Source: Ophiothrix spiculata (lineage: Eukaryota > Echinodermata > Ophiuroidea > Amphilepidida > Ophiotrichidae). Taken from it: a stretch of 32,503 nt of DNA. Shown one piece after another: positions 10,501 to 22,500 of this stretch. Made by a program: the position numbers and the translations under genes. Within the stretch, counting starts at the first letter, position 1; each line of letters opens with the position of its first letter. The notes under the pieces are model-generated. The model was not told the origin of the DNA, ran no database searches, and worked only from the letters and a program-made list of their open reading frames with translations. The DNA is taken from assembly GCA_000969725.1 (NCBI GenBank), contig JXSR01S010338.1, one strand, 5' to 3'.

Positions 10501-13500
10501 TGACAAACATTTATTTTTGAATCGAAAAATAAAAAATGGTGACTTGAAGGGAGGTTTGTTGTGAATGGTCAATATTATAATGTTGACCTATTGGGGATTT
10601 CACAATTAAGTGCACAAAGAAGATGCATTAGGGGGAGTGGGTTGGCGCAGCGGTAGTTCCCTCGCCTTGCACCAATAAGGTTCCGGGTTCGAGTCCCGTG
10701 CTCGGCGCTTTTATGTGCATTTGGTTTTCAGTCCATGCTCGCTTCCTCCTGGTCTTCCTCCTGCATTCAAAACTGAAAATAAAAAACATCTTGGAGCCTT
10801 GTTGAAGATAAGCTTCCTTTAGCTTACTTGGTACCAAGTGCCAAGTTGGGTTTCCATGGTGAAAACCTAAACAAGGTGATAATGTTGACCTATCTGATCT
10901 CCAGAGTCTTGTTGAATATACGGGAGCTGTTACTGGAGATTTCACAATTAAGGGCACAAAGAAGATGTAAATTTGCATGGTAGCACCCGTAATTAAAACA
11001 ATCTGATTGTGATGATTTCCTGACGGCAAAAATAATAAATGGTAGCTTCACTTTGAGAACCCACTTAGTGTAAGTGCTATAAAAAGCCTGCATTTTAATA
11101 TCCCTCTTGAATCCCACTTACCTCGCAAAATCTTTGAACACTGGAAGCAAAACTAGCAGCTGAAGCAAATAAGTTCTGTATAAATCCTCTGGGTACATCA
11201 AACCGTGTTGCCACATCCCACAGACTCTTCTCATTTAACAGATTCCATAACATAAGGGTCAAATAGAAACGTTGCACTCTAAATACAGTGTCATCATCCT
11301 AGAAAAGAAGATAATCCAATTTGGATTTAGATGATATCTATGCAACCTTTTATTTTTTTAAAGTGGAGCCAAATGCCCAGGGGACAAACAAATTATGTGA
11401 TTTCTAAACACCCAAAACACTGGAGTCTATAATCATGTGACAATGCTTAGGGGCGGCTTCAAAACTCAACCAGTGGTTGTCTGCAGGTTCTGGGTGATTC
11501 TGTGCGGTTCACCCGGAATAAACAATAGCCAACCGTCCTGGGTTCAGAGTCCCTGGTGTTGGTTGAAGAAATATCTTTTTAAGTACATTATCTTGACTTT
11601 GAAGTGGTAAGAAAATCATTAACAAACGTGTCAAGTCCAAAAACTAATCACCTTGTTAAACGCATAACTTCTCTACCACACAAATTGCTAACATCAACAA
11701 GAGGCCTTTCACAATACCCTGTGACAATCATTTTTTTTTCACAACAACTCACATAGCTAACTATGCCAGATGGTATCTGTGCAAAGGGCCTATCCATGTT
11801 AATAATGTGAGAGGTGTTAGAGACAAATTGATTGTCTCTGGAAACACTGTCAGCTGATATTGATGTACATTTTCATAGGAATATACCAAATTACAGTTAC
11901 AATGATAACTGTGGTCAGAAGTTACATTTTCATCAGCCAGTTTGTCCCAATAAATTACAAAGCTGATGACATTGAATAGTAGTTACGCAAAGGTCAGTAA
12001 CTTGCTATCTAGGAATTTGTGTCTACATGGGTCCACTACACTAACTGGCGCACGCAATCAAGCATTTCTAAATTCATCAAAATTGATTGCCCTTGCCTAA
12101 ATTTAGCTTTGCTCGTCCGTTGTTTCTTTTGTGTCTGTTGTGCACTTCTTTTGTCATTTTGCTAACTTGTTCCTTTGTATATAATGTTTCTTTTGTTATT
12201 GTAAAGCGCTTTGAGAACTTGTTGTAGGGCGCTTTATAAATATATTATTATTATTATTATTATTATTAAATGAAGACCTCAAAAAGTATGGAAGGGCAAT
12301 ATGTTTGGTCAATATTTATAGGTTAGGTTTATTTAAAGTTGATCTGATACCATTTTTGATCTCCAGAGTACTTTGGTAAAATTTTAAGGCTTTTCCCTAC
12401 TTAGCGTCTGATTCTGGTAATACACAATTACGCTTTCAGTGATAGGGGCGTTATTACTTTATCGTCCAGTATCTCGAAAATTGCCTTCATAGTGTACTTT
12501 TATCATCATTTTGTGTTAGAAGAGATCAATTGAGAAAAGGCAGGGTTGAAGCAATTATTGAGTTCTGGGGTGTTTTAGGAAGCCATTTTTAACAGTAAGT
12601 TGATGGGAAGCTATTCCCTGGTGTGGCGCCACATGTGTATTTCAGTTCATTATTTTCATCATTACATCACAGCAACACATCACAAACAGTTGGATTGAAT
12701 TAATGTTCCAACAACAAGAAACCCATCATGAGAAATATATACCAAATGAGTGCTTTACCAGCAGTTTTGGAATTAAATGTCATAAAAGTTCTCAAGACTA
12801 CCAGTTTGAGCCTGTTAAAGGTCTCACTTCAGGTAAGCCAGTTTTTGAACCCTTAATTTGATTAATTCTTAAGACTTGACTATTATTTGAAATTCTGCTC
12901 ACACAAGGCAATTTTTGAAGAACAGAATACTTTTAGGACAACCATGATAATAAGTCATAGTAAATAATTTTGTTTTGCTTTTTGTCGGTCAATAAAGAAT
13001 ATTCAGAACTTCAAAATTTATAAAAATCAAATAGGATCAGATACTTAATAGTATCAACAACATATGACATTACCTTCCTTTAAATGGTTGATAACTGTTG
13101 AGTTTAGTACTAATTTGCAGCTACAAAAGATGAATCATTCAACTTAGGCTTTGGGGCACAATTAGGCCACAACTTTTTGCAGCCGGCCACAGCCTTATTT
13201 TTCCAAAATGGGGACGTAGGCTTGATTTGAGGCTCAATATTATTGTAAAATATTCATTACATGTATTGAAATTATTTAGAGGTGAATAATCAAGCCTACG
13301 ATCGCCATCTTGGAAATCAAGGCTGTGGTCATGTTGCCGCTGGCCGCACAAAGTTGTGTGTGGCCTACTTGTGCTCTAGTGCCTTAGATATATGATACAC
13401 ATACAAATCCTGATATATTATTTTTGTCTTCCTTTTAATAAATTGTAAAATTGAAATGACACAAAACATGTTTAGGAGTATGGCTACATAGCAGAAACTT

Positions 13501-16500
13501 ACAGCTCTGACCCTTTTTCCAGTTACTTTGCTGCTCAAATAGAGCTCTGTCACACCAACCATATCTGACACCTTATGCTCTGCTTCCCCAAGTCTGGAGT
13601 ACTGCAATGAAATCATACACATTTTGGTGAATAATCTAATGATATGGTAACTTTGCAAACTTGAATGATTATAGTTTAAGTAATATTATGAATTAAATCT
13701 AGAGACAACCAGAAATATAATACTCACGAGCAACCGACGTTGCGGGTGATACTATCACCCTTTGACTAGGTTATGATTTTGAAGACCTTGTAGCTAGTTG
13801 TTTCAGCTAGATGATGTCATAGGATGTTAAGACGTCATCTTGCGAGGTAAAGTTCTGATTGATTAATCCAATACATGAGATAAATTGTACCTGCCCCCTC
13901 CTGAGCGATTAAGGGCCGGTTCTTCCACCCTCATCACCAGATGGCCTGGGACAGATCAATCAGCATTACACGTTACTTGCCTTAAACTTTTGTACCACTG
14001 ATTTTGACATTTCACTGGTAATAAATCATCCAAAATTGAGCCCACCCACTACTTTGTGGTCTACCTGAGGGTTGTGAAGGACAGAATTATACCCTCAAGG
14101 CATATTCCTGACCTTCAAGGCATGAAAAATGGTAACTTAGTGGGTTGTTGACTAAATATTGGATGATTTATTACCGGTGAAATGTCAAAATCAACGGTAC
14201 AAAAGTTTAAGGCAAGTAACGCGTAATGGAACTTTACAACGTCGGTTGCTCGTGAGTATTATATTTCTGGTTGTCTAGATTTAATTCATAATATTATTTA
14301 CCAACCCAGATGAATGAGAGTATACATGTTCATTATAGTTTAAGGTTAGTGCAATATGGATATACAAATATTCATGTTTCAATTGGGATATCACAATAAT
14401 TTAATAAAGACATTTGTTGTATATTAATTTTTGCATTCTGATATTATTAATATGGGAGGTAAACACTTTGAACAAGCCTTTACACAAGACTAATCCAAGA
14501 TTGTCTTTTTTTTCAAAAGAGGCAGATACCACTGTATATAGCGAGGCCAGCGAAATGGCGATTTGAGAATTTGTATCTGTTTGTGCATGAAAGGTAGCCC
14601 TGAATAACTCACCATTTATCAAAGTTATCCTTATCCAAATCATACAAAAATAAATATTCCAAGAGAGTAAATATCGTTAATTCAAAATAAATCAAAATAT
14701 TTAGGAAAACATTTCTCAAAATATGTGTAAATTTAGCGTAATTTTGTGATCGTCAATTGACAAAAGTGAAGCGAACAGAAGATTCTGACGCCATTTTGCA
14801 ATTAATGAAATATTAAGAAGATAGGGGGGGCTGCTCTAAATCTCGCGAGAATTTGTGTGAAAACAATTTATTCTCATGTGAAATTTTCTCAACTTTACGT
14901 TGATACCAAATACTATAGGATTTTCGGCGAGTAAAACATATTTTTTTACACTTTTTCAGACACTTTAAAAAACGGACATTTTTTTGTCATGTTTATTGAG
15001 TGAAATTGTGTTAAAATGAGATATACAGAGGTTAATACGAATCTTCAACAAACTTTTATATGAAAGCTTACACATTTTTCTACATGTTTATGTACTTTTT
15101 CTCTGACTTGACACTATCGCAAATTATCGCAAAAGGGTTTCCCAGAGGTCTGTGCTTCTCAAAATGTTTGCAAAATCGGGCCGACGCCATGCTCAAAACG
15201 TAAAAGTTACACTTTCTGATGTGAATGATTACCACTGAATGTAGTTATTTTGGTATCCAAGACAAAGTTTATGGTCATTTAGACACTGTGACACTTTTTT
15301 AGTCAGTCTGTGACTTTTTACTTATTTAAAAAAAATGTTAGGGAGTGTTCATAATAAATACTTTGGTAGTGGGTTGGACAAAAAGGAGGGGGGTCAATTT
15401 ATTTTTTTGGGGTATGTTTATGACTGAGGGTCCTCATCATAACTTGGGTTTGGGTCGTCAGACATTTCTGGTCATTTGTAAATAAAAAAAAAATTAAAAA
15501 GGAGTGTTCATACTTTGGTGGGGGCTGAGCACTTAAATTTTTTTCAGTCAAAACTTTTAGCCCCCCCCCCCCTCGATAAAACCTGAAACTTTTTGACCTG
15601 GAGGATTCAATATGGCAGGCCTACTGTTGCCCAAGATTGGATTTTTTTTACAAATAAATCCTGATTTCTCACAATTGTGCGCCGTTTCTAAATATGATAC
15701 CTTGCATACGATACCTGAGTGGTTTTTTATTAGATTGTGTATATATTTTACAGGGTGATGTGCTGGCAACCTCTCCCCTACATGTGTGTGATTTTTATTT
15801 GTGCTTTGTATTCAATCAGCTTGATTTCATCATCAAAGCTATTTCTTCATTTACTTGGATTGGATCATTGTTATTTATTTGTAAACTTGTAAACTATTCT
15901 TGTAAAGCGCTTAGTGACATTTGTTTTAGGCGCTTCATAAATGTCTTTTTATTATTCTTATTATTATTGGTACAATGTAAGGCATTTTCTTTTCTTTTTG
16001 CTTACTTTTGTTTTTTCTATTACTTTCTTGTTTCCTTTATCAATTATAACAAATTTATCAAGTCTGAACTGTTTTTATATAATAAATAAGGGTCCATTTT
16101 TACACTGCAATCGACAAGAAGTTGACAGAATGAAAACGTGTTCCGGCCGACCTTCAAATGACCATAACTCCCTTATACTTTAAGCTATGAAGGTGAAACA
16201 AGCACCGTTGGATTTCTTTTTTGATTCCCTTTCCAATGATATATAATTTGTTAGGTTTTGATAAAAAAATTAAAAAACCACCGGCCTCGCTACTGTATAT
16301 TATGGGATATACGTGGCCTAGCGGATAAATCCTCGACTGTTAATCACCAGGCATTGAGAGTCCTGGGTTCGAATCCAGTGGGTAGTGTGTAGTGTCCTTG
16401 AACAAGATACTCACCCTAATGTGCTCCTCTCCACCCAGGTGTCAAATGGGTACCGGCTTTCTTCAATGCTGGGAAGGTAGCCGACTCGCTGGGAAGGTGT

Positions 16501-19500
16501 GGCGAACCCCTCACCGCAAATATAAGAATTTGTGGAGTCTGGCCCAAACGCTTCGTAAGAGAGATGGGCACTTTGACCTGTTAAATACAGGCCCTTCCCC
16601 TTTTTTACCTTATTATGTGCACCAACTCAGCAATTTGACTCTGACTATTTGTTTAGGTTTAATTAAGGGATCACTTCAAAACTCAACCGGCAGTCAACAG
16701 GCCAGAACAAGCGGTTAGGGCCGATTGTTATTGTTCGGAATAGTGGCAATTGCCAGAACCACCAGTTCCGGGAGGTAAGCTGCTGGTTGAGTTTTGAAGT
16801 GGCCCTTTACTTGTCCCTTATGTATCATCCAGTTGGGTTGTGTTGCTTTTGTAACATCACATGGAATTAGTTTGTATACGGCTGTGATCACATAGAACTA
16901 CTGTGAAACAAGAAGTATTTGCTACCAATTCAATTTCGCTAATACCCCAAAATCGCAAAATTAATTTGCCGCTAATATTAATAATGTACAATGATTTCAA
17001 TGGCATGCTGATGCAATTAGTGAAATTAAAATGCCGCCAAAAACCCCAGATTCTGAAATTCGCAAAATTTTCTTTCCGCAAATATTTCTTGTTTTACAGA
17101 ATACTATACACTATACGGGCATGTTTGTCCAATCTATACGACCTGTAGTTTTCATGATACACTTTATACTATCCTCAACATATGTAAATCCATAATCACT
17201 AGAGCTAGCCAGCGTACTGATCTCATCCTGGAAAACAATATTTCTTTGCTGGATTGAGATTAGAGGGCTTTTTGAAATGGCTTCATGTATATAAACAGTA
17301 CAGAGTTGATGGGTTTATATCGTGATAGTATCACAGAAAAAAAGGTCCTATAGATAGAAAAATGTGCTCGTATAGTGTATAGTATAGTTCTATGTGATCT
17401 AAGACTAACAGAATCCATGATTTGAGTGGACTGACCTGTCTATTATATATCATCCAGTTAGGTTGAGTTGTTTCAGCGGCATCATATGGTGTTACTAGGT
17501 ACAGGAGATGCAATGAATTTGCCAGCACTAATCCTTGGTCACAGCCAAACTTAAGATCCCTGTACACCGTTGAACACAGGTCAATATCTATGGATCCTGA
17601 AATAACACAAAAGTACAATAACAAAAGAGTTATTTTTACTTTAAAAGCTGATTTTTGAAGACTTCATTTTTATAGTGAGCATCATATTAAAAACACAATG
17701 GTCTATAATAGGCAAGCGCGGACATCCGGGTGTCTTGTTTACATCCGGGACCTTTGTCCAATATAGCACTGTGAAAACAATTGCCGACTCCCCATTCAAG
17801 CCATGGAGAAAATGACCGCTGTCAAAACTTTTCAAGATATTTCGATTTCAAAATCATGTGAGATGTGTGGAACTAATACAATGACAAACACCTCATCATT
17901 TCACAAATTTCCTAAAAAGAAAGAAAATGAAGAAATTCCTGGTTGAAGGATTGATTGTTTTCACCGCGCACACGACGTTCAACACAAGTTATTTTTAGAC
18001 CACTGTGCTGCGTATGACATAGGTCTGCTTTCGGCTATAAGTGGCATTTTAAGTCTATTTAGCAGGCCAGCATACAGTACAATAATTGTTTTGCAAGGAA
18101 TAATTGCAAGGACTCCAGATAAAACAACTGTGATCGTTGATCACGTACTGCAACAGAATGGTAATTTGGCTGAGAATGCGGCTATCGAGCCAGTCAAGCG
18201 CTGATCCTTGCGTACGCCCCATTTGGCGGAAAATGTAAGATTGGTATTGCGTTGTAGTCAAGTTATAGTAGTGCGCGAGAGAACGCAGTGCTGCGTCACT
18301 GCGCACTCGCGCAGTGTCGGTCCAGGCATGGCGCTCGCGTGGCGCAATCCCCTAACTTAGCTGAATTTTTAGGGTGCAAATAGACCTGTTTCCTATCTGT
18401 ACTTTCTTTATGGTTGATTACCTACGGTTGATCATATGTGATGTACAATGACCTGGGGTCATGGAATAGTCCATTATTCTTTAGAGGGATATCTTATTTT
18501 TGGATGATCCCTTGCTCATGGAATAAATGCATATTGTTTCAGTCAACACTGGGGTTAAGGCTGGAGTAGACCTTGAAATGGGATCAACCAATTTTGTACT
18601 CTAACTCTCAAACTAATTGCATAAACTATATTAAAGTAAACATTTTAGAAGCAGATTTTTACCCTGAACATGATGATGATATCAGTTTTTGACCGAAAAT
18701 GTCAATTTTGGCCAATAATGGTATAAAATTGGATCGATTGAGCCCATATTTATTGGTCGAGCTATGAGTTGCAAAAATATTGGGCGAGACGCAGTCGAGC
18801 CCAATATTTTAAAACTCATAGCGAGACCAATAAATATCGGGCGTAAATCATCCAATTTTATCATTATCATGTTTTGGATCCAATATTTTCCCACACTAGG
18901 ACACCTCAAAGCATGATAATGATATAATATTGGATGGTTTGAAGGCGATACCTGAAAATATTGGATGAGCTACCGCGGAGTCCGATATTTTTCAAACATG
19001 TAGCGAATCCAATATTTTTAGGTATCACCTGAAAGAAGCCATCCAATATTAGCATTATTATGTTCTAAGAATCTGACTCGACACGGTTTACCATTTTTTT
19101 TGGGGTGATACGAATAAAAACTGTAACTTGGTTTTACTGTACATACCTCAATGCCTAAAATCTGCAATTTCAGTGCAAAGCCAATGTATGTAGACAGTAC
19201 TTGAGTAGTGGAATGATGTGGGTAAACTTGATGATGAACTTGAATGCAAGTCTGTTGCTGAAGTAAATCTATGGACACCTACGAGGCAATAGCACTACAT
19301 GAGTATTTAATTCAAACTCACGAAGGACCGTTGCCGCATAAATTCCACATTCGAACTGACCAAGCCGGTCACTTCAGCGGTTGTTACTGTTCTGTCTGCA
19401 CTGACATGAATGTACAATTTCAGATATTGTTATTCGCCGTAAATTCACTTTTCAATAAATTCTTTTTGAGTTCGTCACAACCCGCTGTCTTTACAGCGGA

Positions 19501-22500
19501 CTCTGTACACAACGTTGGCCTGTTGATCTTTTGGTACTTTGTCCTTTGGATGGACCAACTTTTGTCTTAAAGTGTTGTGCGGTTTAAAAGACACTGGGAG
19601 TTCAAATTCGCGAAAGATCCTTCGTATGTTTTCCGAAACGTTGGATACGTAAGGGATCGTAGTATTGTATTTGCGCGAATCTGTCTCTTTGTTGATGTTA
19701 CGGTTTCTAGAATTCGTGTCTACATTCTTGGAATTATCAGGTTTGCAAAGTGCCTTATGGAAGGTCCAATCTTTGTAACCACATGCACCAAGTGCTGACT
19801 TCAGGTGCTTGTGTTCCGCTTGTTTAGCATTTTCATCAGAACAAATAGAGTCTGCGCGATGGAACAAAGTTTTTATCACACCGAGCTTATGAACAAGATG
19901 GTGGTGAGAGTCAAACAGTAAATACTGATCGGTGTGTGTATCCTTTCTATAAACAGATGTATCAAGATTCCCGTTGGAGGTGACACTGACCAGTCAGTCC
20001 AGAAACGCGAGTTTCCCGTCTCTAAGTTCTTCCTGAGTAAATTTGATATACTTGTTGACGTTGTTAATATGCTCAAAAAATGGAACGAGTTGATCTTTCT
20101 TAATTTTCACCCACGTATCATCGACGTATCTAAACCAATGTGTAGGCGCGATACCATTGAACGATGCAAGTGCTTGTCGCTCAAAATGTTCCATAAACAA
20201 GTTTATCACTATAGGGGAAACTGGCAAACCCATGGCACAGCCAAGGCGCTGGCGGTAAAACTGTCCGTTGTATACAAAATACGTGGTGTTGAGACATAAT
20301 TGTAACAGAGAGCACACCTGTTCCGGGTTGAGATCAGTTCTTTCACTCAAAGTATCGTCGTTTATAAGAAAGTCCTTTACCAATTGTACAGCTTCATCTG
20401 GAGGTACACATGTAAACAGTGCCGATACGTCGTAAGATGTGATAGTTTCATCTTCATCAACACGGAGATCTTTTAATTTGTCTACAAAGTCCTGAGAGTT
20501 CTTTATATGATGCTGAGATTTTCCTACAAGTGGACCAATAATATATTGGAGATGTTTGGCAACGTTGTAAGTCACTGAATCAACACTACTAACTATAGGT
20601 CGTAACGGCGCACCATTTTTATGGATCTTTGGCAGTCCATAAAACTTGGGAAAAGACACCCCCGGGTACAGCTTGAAATACCGAGACTTGTCTAATGTCT
20701 ATCACACCATCCTTTTCAAGTTCTTGTAAACTGTCAATGACCTTCTGTTTGTAATTATTCGAGGGGTCCCTTTTCAATGGCTCAACAGTTCCGGTAGTTC
20801 GTTGACCCCGAAACGGGTCAACAACCTTTTTTGCCGTCGAACAACCAGTCGGCCAGAGGATGCACCCGGGATAGGATGCGAAACGTCGCACTCAAATACT
20901 ATATTTACTCTACCTGGATGATTGACAACATTCATAAATATTTTGTAAATAGTTGTGTTTGTAAAATTCGAAAGCATTATTTATATGTGTAAACCAGTAA
21001 ATCTCTAAAAAAACTTGATAAAAAACGTGATGTTAACTTTTAGCCAATGGCTGCCAAGTGACTATAAAAATGGACGAGTCCAGGGGTTTATGACGTCAGA
21101 GGATGACAGATATTTGATATGAAATCAGAGGATGACTGATATGTGCACAATATTGGCTGGTAGATATAAAAATGACGCCAATACAAGGTTTTATCTGTAT
21201 TTTATTTACTGTACACTTGAATAGGACGGAAGATTCTTAGAACATAATAATGCCCAAAATCGTGTTTTTGCCCCAAAAATTTCTTGAAAGCTAAACTAAA
21301 ATTTTGCATTTGTGAAAGTTGAACTTTTTTGCTTTTTGGAATCTGGAAACAAATCTAGGAAGGGTTTTCTCACATTTTTTATTTTTATCTTGTTGTTTTT
21401 TTTAAATCCAAAAATAGGTCCAAAAATGTAAAAATCCTACAGCTACCACCAAAATGACAATTTTTGACCTATTTTAGGCAATTTTTCAAAAAGTAAGATG
21501 ACAATCAAAAAAATTTAGAAATCCTTCCTAGACATTTGTTTCTAAATTCCAAAAAGCAAACAATTTCAAATTACAAATGCAAAATTTAGTTAGGCTTTCC
21601 AGAACTTTTTGAGCCAAAAAATATGTTTTTTGGCATTTGTTGCCAAAATTGTTGGTCAAAAACTGATAACACCAATATGTTCAGGTAATACGGTAATGCA
21701 GATATACCTTTAAAAGCAGCCTGTCCAAGCCTCGTCACTTCCAGAGAGGCGGTTTCATTTCCAGGATTCACTTTCTCTTTAACTAACTTCACATCAATCA
21801 GTTGCTGCAATGCATTGTGGGTAAAATCTGCCAGATCTTGTTCCGACTCTTGAGTTTGTACACCAAATAACGTGTGCTGCATGAAGTCAATTACAGACTG
21901 TCTGCTCTGTGTTATCTGCATAAAATGTGTACATATGAAATGGGTAATGACATTCTGCAATTATTTGCTTTTCGGTTTACTTTCAGCTTTTGAATTAACT
22001 TCTAACTCATCATAGGTGATGAGAAATTGATCGATGATGAGAAAATGAAATGTGAACTGAAATTCTCATCTATTTGGTCATTTCTTATGAAAATAAAAAT
22101 ACTTACTCCTGTACACTTTTGTGTAATTTAGTGTATTGTATTGTCTACACATATGCATTTCAATAATCTATTGGACCGCCAGGGATATTACTGAGGTCCA
22201 AAAATGTTGGGGTCAAAAAGGATACAAAACTTTCTCTATATATGCTATCCTGCATGCATTCTTTCATGTGTGTAAATTTCTACTAAACTATCCTGTAGTA
22301 TAGCTTACATCGCTTATTCTTCGATAAATATTTGGTCTCAGAAATTTTAAAATTTCAACTACTAATAACTTGATGAAAAACAAACAAAATCATAAATTCT
22401 AATGGTTTCTGAAGGAGAAACAGTGCATGGGAGATTTTAAAAAATACTGAATTTTTGTTAACCATTGCTATCCTGCCTCTTTAAGATAACGTATCTGTCA

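Larger units (their letters stand above)
19185..20860 (-). mobile_element. Penelope-like retroelement, 5'-truncated and decayed
   Basis: The minus strand encodes a Penelope-like reverse transcriptase. [20 protein letters not shown] (about 20815-20755) precedes a frameshift near 20681-20695, followed by [24 protein letters not shown] (motif A), [12 protein letters not shown], and WFRYVDDTW with the catalytic YVDD. A TGA at 19994-19996 interrupts an otherwise continuous frame (KLAFLD, stop, [17 protein letters not shown]). The frame then runs on to [13 protein letters not shown] and VVYRVRC, the entry to a GIY-YIG endonuclease, where a second stop falls at 19475-19477. Only scattered frameshifted similarity remains down to about 19185. 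The element sits in the intron between HELQ exons e and f, in the sense direction. It is non-functional as it stands. Confidence 0.88.

Noticed and set aside
10628..11029. 133-codon minus-strand open frame across the SINE
   Set aside because: It is the antisense of the tRNA-derived SINE and its flank; it shows no protein-family motif and a partial version recurs at the other SINE copy.
15694..16089. 131-codon plus-strand frame rich in F, Y and L
   Set aside because: It runs through a LINE 3' tail with T-rich codons. Apparent membrane segments are an effect of T-rich composition.
16308..16385. tRNA gene at the GGTTCGAATCC site
   Set aside because: A and B boxes are present, but the acceptor-stem ends do not pair and a SINE body follows. 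The same reasoning applies to 2985-3068, 10631-10710 and 31850-31927.
19185..21200. Hammerhead ribozyme, known in Penelope-like elements
   Set aside because: I looked for a CUGANGA core with a following GAAA around the element. GGACGAGTCC at about 21072 and two CCTCTGA repeats nearby do not complete the core. A covariance-model search would decide.
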